Origin: Rhizobium rhizogenes | GTDB taxonomy: Bacteria; Pseudomonadota; Alphaproteobacteria; Rhizobiales; Rhizobiaceae | Length of the DNA: 64,000 nucleotides | Direction: 5' to 3' | NCBI RefSeq assembly: GCF_002005205.3 | Contig: NZ_CP019702.2 | Span: 797,501 to 861,500, forward strand | Shown: positions 54,784 through 64,000 of the stretch, piece after piece | Position numbering within the stretch: position 1 is the first letter of the stretch | Layout of the letters: each line of letters opens with the position of its first letter | Program-made: the position numbers and the translations under genes | Notes under the pieces: generated by a model | What the model was told of the DNA's origin: nothing | Seen by the model: the letters and a program-made list of their open reading frames with translations, nothing else | The model's database searches: none

Positions 54784-55569
54784 TCAAGCCTCCTCCGTGC
54801 CCATATAGGCCGTGCGCACACGCGGATCGGCGGAAACGGCGGCATAATCGCCCTCCGCCAGAATTTCACCGCGCTGCAGCACCGTGACGTGATGGCAGAT
54901 ATCGGCAACGACTTTCAGATTATGTTCGACCATCAGCACCGCGCGTGTCTTTGCCACCTCGCGGATAAGCTCGGCGACGTGGGAGACATCTTCCCCACCC
55001 ATGCCGGCCATCGGCTCGTCCAGCAGCAGAACCTTCGGATCGAGCGCCAGCGTGGTGGCGATTTCGAGAACCCGCTTGCGGCCGTAAGAAAGATCGGCCG
55101 CAAGCGCATGTTTTTCCCGTGTCAGGCCAACCGTTGCGATCAGCTCCTCGGCGCGGGCATTCAGCCTGTCGAGCGAGGAGAGTGGCAGCCAGAACTGCGT
55201 TGCGAGGCCATTCGGACGCTGCAACGCAACCCGCACATTTTCCAGAACCGTCAGATGCGGAAACACCGCCGATATCTGGAAAGACCTGACGAGGCCGAGA
55301 CGCGCCACCTTGTCCGGTGGCGTCCTTGTTATATCCGTTCCCATGAAGGTGATCGCTCCGCCCGTCGGCTGGAGAAACTTGGTCAACAGATTAAAGACCG
55401 TAGTCTTGCCGGCGCCGTTTGGGCCGATCAGCGCATGAACGCGGGCATGGTGAACGTCGAGATCGACGTTTTTCACGGCTGCGAATGCGCCGAAGGTTTT
55501 GCTGAGACCACGCGCCGAAAGAACGACGCGAGGTTCGGCCTGCCCGGCGGGGGCGGGAGCGATCGTCAT
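54784..55569 (-). CDS. Branched-chain-amino-acid-type ABC transporter ATPase (LivG-like)
   Basis: The 261-residue ATPase has Walker A (IGPNGAGKTTVFNLLTKF), the signature LSYGRKRVLEIATTLAL and Walker B (VLLLDEPMAGMGGEDV), and the LivG-type loop (RTPPDKVARLGLVRSFQ). It follows the binding-protein gene by 29 nt and precedes the LivF-like gene. Confidence 0.92.
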   Translation of the reverse strand: MTIAPAPAGQAEPRVVLSARGLSKTFGAFAAVKNVDLDVHHARVHALIGPNGAGKTTVFNLLTKFLQPTGGAITFMGTDITRTPPDKVARLGLVRSFQISAVFPHLTVLENVRVALQRPNGLATQFWLPLSSLDRLNARAEELIATVGLTREKHALAADLSYGRKRVLEIATTLALDPKVLLLDEPMAGMGGEDVSHVAELIREVAKTRAVLMVEHNLKVVADICHHVTVLQRGEILAEGDYAAVSADPRVRTAYMGTEEA

Positions 55570-55598
55570 GAAACTTTCCCCTTTATTGCGTCAGTCTT

Positions 55599-56807
55599 TT
55601 ATTGCGTCACCAGCGGGCAACCGCTTTTTGCAGGGTCCATGAAGGCTTCCTTGCCGGGGATGGTGGCGAGCACCTTGTAATAATCCCACGGCTGCTTGCT
55701 CTCATCCGGCTTCTTCACTTCCATGAGATACATGTCGTGGATCATGCGGCCATTGGCGGCCACATGGCCGTCCTTGGAGAAAACGTCGTTGACGGGCATT
55801 TCCTTCATTGCCTTGGCGACAGCATCGGCATCATCAGTGCCTGCCTTTTCAATGGCCTTCAGGTAGTGCAGCACGGCGGAATAGGTGCCGGCATGCACCA
55901 TGTTCGGCATGGCGCCGGTGCGTTCCTTGAAACGCTCGCCGAACTTGCGCGATTCATCGTCGCGGTCCCAGTAAAAACCTTCCGTCAGCGTCAGCCCTTG
56001 CGCCGCCTCAAGACCGAGGCCATGGACTTCGGCGAGCGTGAAGAGAAGCGCCGCAAGCCGCTGGCCGCCGGCAACGATGCCGAATTCAGCCGCCTGCTTG
56101 ATGGCATTGGAGGTGTCGAGGCCCGCATTGGCAAGACCGATGACCTTCGCGCCCGAAGACTGCGCCTGCAGCAGGAAGGAGGAATAATCCGTCGTTGCCA
56201 GCGGATGGCGCACGGAGCCCAGAACCTTGCCGCCATTGCCCTTGACGAAATTGGCGGTGTTTTCTTCCAGCGAATAACCGAAAGCATAGTCCGCAGTCAG
56301 GAAGAACCAGCTGTCGCCGCCCTGCTTCACCAGCGCGCCGCCGGTGCCAACCGCCAGCGAATAGGTGTCATAAGCCCAGTGGAAACCATAGGGGCTGCAC
56401 TGCTTGCCGGTCAGTTCGGTGGTTGCCGCACCGGTGTTGACGGTGATCTTCTTCTTGTCCTTGGAGAGCGCCTGCACGGCCAGGCCGACCGAAGACGAGG
56501 TCAATTCCATGATCGAATCGACCTGTTCGGTGTCGTACCATTGCCGGGCGATGTTGGAGGCGACATCCGCCTTGTTCTGGTGGTCGGCGGTCACCACTTC
56601 CACCGGCGCGTCCAGCACCTTACCGCCAAAATCCTCGACCGCCATCTTCGCGGCTTCATAAGAGTATTTGCCGCCGAAATTGGCGTAGACGCCCGACTGG
56701 TCGTTCAGAATGCCGATCTTGACCTTGCCGTCCGAAATCTCGGCGGCATAAGCGGCGGTGCCGGCGGCCAGTGCCATGGCCGTGGATAAAACGATACTCT
56801 TGCGCAT
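55599..56807 (-). CDS. ABC transporter substrate-binding protein (LivK/amide-type)
   Basis: The 402-residue protein has a signal peptide (MRKSIVLSTAMALAAGTAAYA, cut after AYA) and a Leu/Ile/Val-type binding fold (KIGILNDQSGVYANFGGKYSYEAAKMAVEDFGGK). A GGGAGGAG site precedes the ATG. It is the first gene of the ABC operon, divergent from a LysR gene. The ligand cannot be read from sequence; the downstream enzymes suggest an alcohol or hydroxyacid precursor. Confidence 0.9.
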   Translation of the reverse strand: MRKSIVLSTAMALAAGTAAYAAEISDGKVKIGILNDQSGVYANFGGKYSYEAAKMAVEDFGGKVLDAPVEVVTADHQNKADVASNIARQWYDTEQVDSIMELTSSSVGLAVQALSKDKKKITVNTGAATTELTGKQCSPYGFHWAYDTYSLAVGTGGALVKQGGDSWFFLTADYAFGYSLEENTANFVKGNGGKVLGSVRHPLATTDYSSFLLQAQSSGAKVIGLANAGLDTSNAIKQAAEFGIVAGGQRLAALLFTLAEVHGLGLEAAQGLTLTEGFYWDRDDESRKFGERFKERTGAMPNMVHAGTYSAVLHYLKAIEKAGTDDADAVAKAMKEMPVNDVFSKDGHVAANGRMIHDMYLMEVKKPDESKQPWDYYKVLATIPGKEAFMDPAKSGCPLVTQ

Positions 56808-56960
56808 GACTTCTCCTCCCAGAGATGATTGCGAGCCTCAGATTGTCTGTGCAGGGGTGAACGAACCCCCGTAGTGGGCTTCTTCATCCTTGCAGCGAAA
56901 CGGTCACGCCGCCCTCCTCAAAGCGGCGCATCCTGAGCCTAGACTTCTCGAATTCGGCCG

Positions 56961-57018
56961 TTGACACAAGAGCGGGGCATCATCAAATTGCGAACAGGAA
57001 CTGTTCATTTTTGAACAG
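56961..57018 (+). promoter_or_regulatory. LysR promoter with three-part operator (GAACAG/CTGTTC half sites)
   Basis: TTGACA (56961-56966), 17 nt, CAAATT (56984-56989) is a plausible promoter. Immediately downstream, GAACAG (56992-56997), CTGTTC (57001-57006) and TGAACAG (57012-57018) make two overlapping inverted repeats that straddle the transcription start. This pattern fits LysR regulators that repress their own gene. Confidence 0.5.
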
Positions 57019-57038
57019 AACTTGTGATGGAGACGGAA

Positions 57039-57956
57039 ATGGCCACGCCTTTTACCTGGGACGACCTGCAATATTTCCTGGCCGTGGCCCGCACGGGACA
57101 ACTTTCATCTGCGGCGAGAAGCCTGCGCACCAGCCACGCCACCGTCTCCCGCCATATCGACCGGCTGGAATTCTCGCTTAAAACCAAGCTGTTCGAGCGC
57201 AACCCGCGCGGTTACGAACTGACGACGGTGGGACGGCGGCTGGTCGATACGGTCGAGCGCATAGAAGCGGAAGCCGAAAGACTGCAATCGGATATTTCCG
57301 AAAGCGGCAGCCTGCTGCGCGGCGTGGTGCGCTTAAGCGCCCCTGAAGGTTTTTCCAATTTTTTCTTCGTGGAAAGGCTGAAAGACTTCGCCGTGACCCA
57401 TCCCCACATCATGGTGGAAATGGTGACGATCCAGCAGATCATGGCGCTTTCCAGAAAGGAGGCGGATGTGGCGGTCACGCTCGATCCGCCGAAAGCCGGT
57501 CCCTATATCAATGAACAGATCATCGACTATACGCTGCATATCTATGCCTCGCGTTCCTATCTCGCCGGGCGGCCGAAGATCACGCGGCGCGAGGACCTGC
57601 TCGACCATTTCTTCATCGGTTACGTGCAGGACCTGATCTTTTCGCCGGGCCTCGATTACATGCGCGACGTGCTGCCCGGCCTCAGGCCCAATTTCCAGTC
57701 ATCCAGCATTTTTGCGCAGCTCACCGCCACGCTGAGCGGCCGTGGCCTTTGCATCTTGCCGAACTTCATCGCGGCACGCTTTCCGGACCTGCAGATGGTG
57801 CTTGCCGGTGAAGTGGAGCTGCGGCGCGGCTATTGGCTCACCAGTCATCACGATCTCGCCAACGTGCCGCGCGTGCGCTCGCTGATGGATTTCATCCTGA
57901 CGACGGCACGTGCCCACGAAAATCTCTTCATCCTCGACCGAAGGACGATTGCCTGA
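57039..57956 (+). CDS. LysR-family transcriptional regulator, divergent from the ABC/catabolic operon
   Basis: The 305-residue protein has a LysR helix-turn-helix (DLQYFLAVARTGQLSSAARSLRTSHATVSRHIDRLE, about residues 9-44) and an effector domain. The start at 57039 has GGAGACGG at a good distance; a GTG at 57024 is less likely. It is divergent from the LivK-like gene and probably regulates the catabolic operon and itself. Confidence 0.88.
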   Translation: MATPFTWDDLQYFLAVARTGQLSSAARSLRTSHATVSRHIDRLEFSLKTKLFERNPRGYELTTVGRRLVDTVERIEAEAERLQSDISESGSLLRGVVRLSAPEGFSNFFFVERLKDFAVTHPHIMVEMVTIQQIMALSRKEADVAVTLDPPKAGPYINEQIIDYTLHIYASRSYLAGRPKITRREDLLDHFFIGYVQDLIFSPGLDYMRDVLPGLRPNFQSSSIFAQLTATLSGRGLCILPNFIAARFPDLQMVLAGEVELRRGYWLTSHHDLANVPRVRSLMDFILTTARAHENLFILDRRTIA

Positions 57957-58092
57957 AACGGCCATCGTTCACATTTCGGCGACACCGTGTTTACGGGTGG
58001 CCGATTGGAGGATGCGCCCGCTTGCCTATATGAATGACAACAACGAAGCCGGTTTGTGAAAGCCGGCATCCTCCGACATCTGGAAGGTCATC

Positions 58093-59115
58093 ATGAAAAA
58101 GATCGGATTCCTGTCCTTCGGCCACTGGACACCCTCACCCCAGTCGCAGACCCGCTCGGCTGCGGACACGCTGCTGCAATCGATAGACCTCGCCGTGGCC
58201 GCGGAAGAACTGGGCGCCGATGGCGCCTATTTCCGCGTGCACCATTTCGCCCGCCAGCTTGCTTCGCCCTTTCCGCTTCTGGCCGCCATCGGCGCCAGAA
58301 CGAAAAAGATCGAGATCGGCACCGGCGTCATCGACATGCGTTATGAAAACCCGTTCTACATGGCGGAGGATGCCGGTTCGGCCGACCTCATCGCCGGTGG
58401 ACGCCTGCAACTCGGCATCAGCCGTGGTTCACCGGAACAGGTGATCGATGGCTGGCGTTATTTCGGCTTCCGCCCGGCCGAGGGCGAGAGCGAAGAAGAC
58501 ATGGCGCGGCAGCATACCGAGGTCTTCCTGGAGCTTCTGAAGGGCGATGGTTTCGCGCAGCCGAACCCGAGACCGATGTTCCCCAACCCGCCCGGCCTTT
58601 TGCGGCTGGAACCCCATTCCGAAGGGCTGCGTGAGCGCATCTGGTGGGGTTCGAGCTCCAATGCGACAGCGGTATGGGCGGCAAAGCTTGGCATGAACCT
58701 GCAAAGCTCCACCCTGAAGACGGATGAAACGGGCGAGCCTTTCCATGTCCAGCAGGCGCAGCAGATCCGCATCTTCCGGGAAGCATGGAAGGAAGCAGGC
58801 CACACCCGCGAGCCGCGTGTATCGGTCAGCCGCAGCATCTTCGCTCTCGTCAACGACCGCGACCGGGCCTATTTCGGTTACGGCAACGAAGGCGACGACA
58901 AGATCGGTTATATCGACGACAAGACGCGTGCGATCTTCGGGCGCAGCTATGCCGCCGAGCCTGAAGCGCTGATCGAACAGCTGAAAGCCGATGAAGCCAT
59001 TGCCGAGGCCGACACGCTGCTCCTGACCGTGCCGAACCAGCTGGGTGTCGACTACAACGCCCATGTGATCGAGACGATCCTGAAGCAGGTGGCGCCGGCT
59101 CTCGGCTGGCGCTAA
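58093..59115 (+). CDS. LLM-class (luciferase-like) flavin-dependent oxidoreductase
   Basis: The 340-residue protein has the bacterial luciferase-like barrel, with FLSFGHWTPSP at the start, the VHHFARQLASPFPLLAA, GTGVIDMRYENPFYMAEDAG and ISRGSPEQVIDG segments, typical of the LLM family. It oxidises a substrate with FMNH2 or F420-type cofactor and oxygen. A GGAAGG site precedes the ATG and a strong terminator follows. The substrate is unknown. Confidence 0.88.
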   Translation: MKKIGFLSFGHWTPSPQSQTRSAADTLLQSIDLAVAAEELGADGAYFRVHHFARQLASPFPLLAAIGARTKKIEIGTGVIDMRYENPFYMAEDAGSADLIAGGRLQLGISRGSPEQVIDGWRYFGFRPAEGESEEDMARQHTEVFLELLKGDGFAQPNPRPMFPNPPGLLRLEPHSEGLRERIWWGSSSNATAVWAAKLGMNLQSSTLKTDETGEPFHVQQAQQIRIFREAWKEAGHTREPRVSVSRSIFALVNDRDRAYFGYGNEGDDKIGYIDDKTRAIFGRSYAAEPEALIEQLKADEAIAEADTLLLTVPNQLGVDYNAHVIETILKQVAPALGWR

Positions 59116-59136
59116 CGGCTGGTCCTGAAAATGAGC

Positions 59137-59165
59137 AAGGCGGCGCAGTCTCTGCGCCGCCTTTT

Positions 59166-59167
<2 letters not shown>
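59137..59167 (+). terminator. Intrinsic terminator of the LLM gene
   Basis: AAGGCGGCGCAG (59137-59148) pairs with CTGCGCCGCCTT (59152-59163) around a 3-nt loop and runs into T residues to 59167. The convergent enolase-superfamily gene ends at 59166. Confidence 0.85.
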
Positions 59168-60290
<1,123 letters not shown>

Positions 60291-60495
60291 TCATTCCTCG
60301 ATGCTTGAACGCTTCTGGGGAGGAAAGGCGGAAGTCCCTTTTCTGAGCGGCGCTTCGCCGATTGGCGGGTGAAGTCGCGTCATTGTTCCGCGCCCAATGG
60401 TTGCGGGAATTGAACCGTCAGGGGATCGCCGGACCGCCCTCCTCCGGCAGCCAGCTTCCGATGGCAGATAGAGCTAACGGAAAAACGGATTTTGT

Positions 60496-60517
60496 AAAAT
60501 AAAAAATTTTTTATTTT
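60496..60517. repeat. Perfect 22-bp A/T-only palindrome upstream of the GntR gene
   Basis: The sequence is A4 T A6 T6 A T4 (60496-60517), a perfect palindrome made of A and T only, in a GC-rich region, about 50 bp before the GntR start. It lies between the divergent dehydratase and GntR genes and could be a regulator or UP-element site. Confidence 0.4.
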
Positions 60518-60565
60518 TAATATTTGATTGTTGCCTGTCTTCCGAAGCTGGGCAATGATGCGGCC

Positions 60566-61240
60566 ATGAACACACTCGTCAAAGTCACGCTCGCCGAACA
60601 GGCTCACCGGGAACTGCGCGCGCGCATCGTCAGCGGCAAATTGCGCGGCGGCGAAAGGCTGCTGCCCAACGAGCTTGCCGCCGATCTCGGCATCAGCCCC
60701 ACCCCGGTCAAGGAAGCCTGCGTGAAACTCGAGGCCGACGGGCTGGTGGTCAACTCTTCAAGGCGCGGCATGGTGGTGCGCGATTTCACGGTGGAGGATG
60801 TGGAAGAGCTCTACGCCGCCAGAATGCTGCTCGAAAAAGGCGCCGTCGAAGTGGCGTTCGATGCCGGGCAACTGGACGGGACGCTGCATGCGCAGCTGCT
60901 GGAAAGCCTTGCCAAACATCGCGAATTCGCCAAAGGCCCGACGCTCGACGAATTGTCGAAAGCGCTTTTTTACGACCGCAGCTTTCACACGACACTGGTT
61001 TCAGCGGCCCGCATTCCGGTCATTTCCGGTTCGCATGAGCGTATCCTCGACCAGACCCATACGGTTTTCGTCTCGATTCTCGGTGATTACGCCCGTTCGG
61101 TGGAAGAGCACCAGAATATTGCCGACGCCATCGCCGCCGGCAGCAAGGCCCAGATCGTCGATGCCCTGTGGCGGCATCTCGAGCGCAGCCGCCAGAACAC
61201 GCTGCGTCAGGTCCGGCTGCTCAAAGAAGCCGGTGCCTGA
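60566..61240 (+). CDS. GntR-family (FCD/FadR) transcriptional regulator
   Basis: The 224-residue protein has an N-terminal winged helix (LRARIVSGKLRGGERLLPNELAADLGISPTPVKEACVKLEADG) and a C-terminal all-helical FCD domain (VEDVEELYAARMLLEKGAVEVA onward) as in sugar-acid regulators of the FadR/UxuR type. The start at 60566 lacks a strong ribosome site; an in-frame start at 60524 is possible. It probably controls the neighbouring dehydratase and reductase genes. Confidence 0.88.
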   Translation: MNTLVKVTLAEQAHRELRARIVSGKLRGGERLLPNELAADLGISPTPVKEACVKLEADGLVVNSSRRGMVVRDFTVEDVEELYAARMLLEKGAVEVAFDAGQLDGTLHAQLLESLAKHREFAKGPTLDELSKALFYDRSFHTTLVSAARIPVISGSHERILDQTHTVFVSILGDYARSVEEHQNIADAIAAGSKAQIVDALWRHLERSRQNTLRQVRLLKEAGA

Positions 61241-61269
61241 TCCATTCAGAAAGCAGGGGAGGAACTGAC

Positions 61270-61350
61270 ATGCGCGAAAACCCGAGCGCCGTAAGTCCGG
61301 CGGGGCGAACCACGACTGGCTCGTTCCAGACGGAGATTTCGCATCGATGA
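61270..61350 (+). CDS. 26-codon ORF translationally coupled to the mannitol-dehydrogenase-family gene
   Basis: A GGGGAGG site (61256-61262) is followed by ATG at 61270 and a short frame (MRENPSAVSPAGRTTTGSFQ, then TEISHR, stop). Its TGA overlaps the next ATG (ATGA), a normal coupling. It may be a leader peptide or the remnant of a deleted gene; no family is recognised. Confidence 0.35.
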   Translation: MRENPSAVSPAGRTTTGSFQTEISHR

Positions 61351-62816
61351 CAGACCGCTTTTCCGCTGCCGCCCTTCCCCGCCTGCCGCAATCTGTGGCA
61401 AGGCCCGCCTATGACCGCCGGGCCGTAACGCCCGGCATCGTTCACCTCGGGGTCGGGGCCTTTCACCGGGCGCATCAGGCGGTTTTCATCGACGATTGCC
61501 TCAATCGCGGCGAGACGCAATGGGGCATCGTCGCTGCATCGCTGCGCAGCCCGGAGACGCGCGACGCCATCGAGCCACAGGACAATCTCTACACGTTCTG
61601 CCTGCGCGACGGAAAGAGCGAGCGCCTGCGCATCATCGGCTCCATCATGGAAACCATCGTCGCACCGGAAAATCCCGAACGGCTTGTGGACAGGATGTCC
61701 GATCCGCGCGTTCTCATCGTTACCCTGACCGTGACGGAGAAGGGTTATGTCACCAATCTCGCCTCCCGCAGCCTGCTGCGCGATCACCCCGATATCGTCC
61801 ACGATCTTGAAAATCCGGACCGGCCACGCTCGATCTTCGGTTTCATTCTGGCTGCCACACGGCGCAGGCGCAAGGAAGGCTCCCTGCCGCTAACGCTTCT
61901 TTCCTGCGACAACCTGCCCGCCAACGGACATGTGTTGCGAAAGCTGCTGCTGGAGTTCGCCGCACTTGCCGATCCCGAACTGGCCCCGTTCATCGAAGCC
62001 AATATCGCCTGCCCCTGCTCCATGGTGGACCGCATCGTTCCCGCAACCACCGACGCGGATCGGGACGCGATATCGGCAGCACTTGGGGTGCGCGATGCCT
62101 GGCCCGTGGTGGCGGAGCCCTACTTCCGCTTCGTCATCGAGGACAATTTTCCGCACGGAAGACCGGCGCTCGAGAGATCGGGCGTGGAGTTCGTCAGCAA
62201 TGTCGAGCCCTATGAACATATGAAGCTCAGAATGCTGAACGGCTCCCACAGCGCCATCGCCGCCATAGGCCAGATCGCCGGCCTTACGACGGTTGCCGAC
62301 GCATGGGGCGAAAAAACCGTGTGTGATTTCATCGATGCCTATTGGCGCGAAGTCGACCGGACGCTCGATCCTGCCGTCGACGGCGCCGAATTCGCAGCCG
62401 GCCTCAGGGAACGTTTTGCCAACCCCTCGCTGCAGCACAAGACCATGCAGATCGCTTCCGATGCCTCGCAGAAGGTGCCGCTGCGTATTCTTGGCCCCTT
62501 GCGCGAATTGCTGGAAGAAGAGGCCGCCAGTCGCGCCGTTATTTTTGCCGTCGCTTTATGGATCAGATCCTGCGCAGACCGGGATGAAAAGGATCAGCCG
62601 ATCACCATACTCGACCCCGCTTTCAAGGAATGGGATGCGCCGGACCAGCTGGCAATGGCGCCGGATGCTGTCGTGGACCGGTTCCTCACCTTCAGGCGCA
62701 CATTCGGCGATGACCTGCCGGGCAACGAAAACTTCGTGTCGACACTGAAAGCCGCTTATCGCGACATTCGGGAACTTACTGCGCTGGGCGCCATTGAGCG
62801 TTTTTTGAAGTCCTGA
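61347..62816 (+). CDS. Mannitol dehydrogenase family protein (fructuronate reductase/mannitol 2-dehydrogenase-like)
   Basis: The 489-residue protein has the N-terminal Rossmann motif GIVHLGVGAFHRAHQAVFID, the conserved TLTVTEKGY and LLSCDNLPANG segments, and the KLRMLNGSHSA motif with the catalytic Lys. This is the long-chain mannitol dehydrogenase family, which includes fructuronate reductase (UxuB), reducing D-fructuronate to D-mannonate. The start is translationally coupled to a short upstream frame. With the GntR regulator and dehydratase nearby, a hexuronate route is the favoured reading. Confidence 0.88.
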   Translation: MTDRFSAAALPRLPQSVARPAYDRRAVTPGIVHLGVGAFHRAHQAVFIDDCLNRGETQWGIVAASLRSPETRDAIEPQDNLYTFCLRDGKSERLRIIGSIMETIVAPENPERLVDRMSDPRVLIVTLTVTEKGYVTNLASRSLLRDHPDIVHDLENPDRPRSIFGFILAATRRRRKEGSLPLTLLSCDNLPANGHVLRKLLLEFAALADPELAPFIEANIACPCSMVDRIVPATTDADRDAISAALGVRDAWPVVAEPYFRFVIEDNFPHGRPALERSGVEFVSNVEPYEHMKLRMLNGSHSAIAAIGQIAGLTTVADAWGEKTVCDFIDAYWREVDRTLDPAVDGAEFAAGLRERFANPSLQHKTMQIASDASQKVPLRILGPLRELLEEEAASRAVIFAVALWIRSCADRDEKDQPITILDPAFKEWDAPDQLAMAPDAVVDRFLTFRRTFGDDLPGNENFVSTLKAAYRDIRELTALGAIERFLKS

Positions 62817-62843
62817 AAATGAGTGGGCGAGAAACGCTCCATC

Positions 62844-62927
62844 GTCATGCTCGGGCCTGTCCCGAGCATCTGCGCCGTTCCGATTTACGATACGTGCGTG
62901 GATCCTCGGGACAGGCCCGAGGATGAC
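62844..62927. repeat. Palindromic intergenic repeat element, copy 2
   Basis: GTCATGCTCGGG with CCCGAGCATC (62844-62870) and GATCCTCGGG with CCCGAGGATGAC (62901-62927) repeat the plan of the element at 24296-24406, including GTCAT/ATGAC ends. The two hairpins have different stem sequences, so they share a layout and not exact sequence. Confidence 0.6.
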
Positions 62928-62951
62928 GTCGCGTGTGAGGGAAGTCTGTCA

Positions 62952-62979
62952 GCAGGCTAAGCCGGGAGGCTTAGCCTGC
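62952..62979. terminator. Perfect 12-bp hairpin between the mannitol-dehydrogenase gene and the ABC ATPase gene
   Basis: GCAGGCTAAGCC (62952-62963) pairs with GGCTTAGCCTGC (62968-62979) around a GGGA loop. It lacks a T run on either side, but the position between convergent genes suggests a transcription end. Confidence 0.45.
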
Positions 62980-62995
62980 AATACAATCCCGCCGC

Positions 62996-63837
<842 letters not shown>

Positions 63838-63841
<4 letters not shown>

Positions 63842-64000
63842 TGAACGCCCTCCTTGCCGAAGAAATCGGAAACCGTGGGCAGGCGGTCGCCGGTGGCGTT
63901 TTCCGGCAGGGCCGAAAGCAATGCCTTGGTATAGGGATGCTGCGGGGCTTCAAAGAGGCTCAAGACATCCGCCTCCTCCATCTTGCGGCCCTTATATTGC
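63838..64000 (-). CDS. Dipeptide/oligopeptide ABC transporter ATP-binding protein (DppD/OppD-like), C-terminal part
   Basis: Only the last 53 residues are in the window, including LFEAPQHPYTKALLSALP, the C-terminal oligopeptide/dipeptide ATPase motif. The TGA overlaps the next ATG (ATGA), so this and the DppF-like gene are translationally coupled; the rest of the operon continues beyond 64000. Confidence 0.85.

Overview
The window looks like a 64 kb piece of a Rhizobiaceae chromosome, most likely Agrobacterium. Pointers are the divergent putR/putA pair, the phyR/nepR-ecfG stress locus with alphaproteobacterial GGAAC-N16/17-CGTT promoters, spermidine synthesis through carboxynorspermidine, a DUF4167 gene beside prmC-prfA, and uniformly GC-rich codon use. 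There is no rRNA, tRNA, CRISPR array, insertion sequence or prophage. Host assignment is inferred from gene content and order only.

Layout. Positions 1-10.3 kb hold housekeeping genes: the tail of an M23 peptidase, then on the minus strand lysC, ptsP, prfA-prmC, a DUF4167 gene with a long structured leader, and clpB. At 10.4-18.5 kb are a DEAD-box RNA helicase, a secreted protein facing a TetR regulator across a palindromic operator, the nspC/carboxynorspermidine dehydrogenase pair, a DUF883/YqjE-like membrane pair and galE. Positions 16.4-24.2 kb form the general stress response (GSR) region: phyR, nepR-ecfG, two HWE-type histidine kinases, a PRC-barrel protein, at least five matches to the EcfG promoter and an unannotated small-RNA candidate that resembles GsrN. 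At 24.5-28.8 kb lie putR and putA, followed by a sulfonate ABC transporter whose binding-protein gene is reduced to a 36-codon remnant.

From 30.8 to 45.6 kb there are an antiquitin-type aldehyde dehydrogenase with a divergent LysR regulator, a glutathionyl-hydroquinone reductase, an EamA exporter, the UDP-glucuronate/UDP-galacturonate genes ugd and lpsL-like, a three-gene operon (formylglutamate-hydrolase family, DUF1704 zincin, GshB-like ATP-grasp) that looks like a peptide-metabolite pathway, and the PQQ glucose dehydrogenase gcd. Positions 45.7-57 kb carry a long minus-strand catabolic block (ABC importer, GMC oxidoreductase, 3-hydroxyisobutyrate dehydrogenase-like enzyme, acetoacetyl-CoA synthetase, 3-hydroxybutyrate dehydrogenase, AraC regulator) with a divergent LysR gene. 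The last part has a luciferase-like monooxygenase, a sugar-acid enolase-superfamily enzyme, a GntR regulator, a fructuronate-reductase-like enzyme and the start of a dipeptide ABC transporter.

The most interesting results are the GsrN-like small RNA at about 21.25-21.36 kb, the spread of EcfG promoters over neighbouring genes, the ATP-grasp/zincin/amidohydrolase operon, the truncated ssuA and the folded leader upstream of the DUF4167 gene. No promoter, RNA or homology call was tested by computation or experiment.
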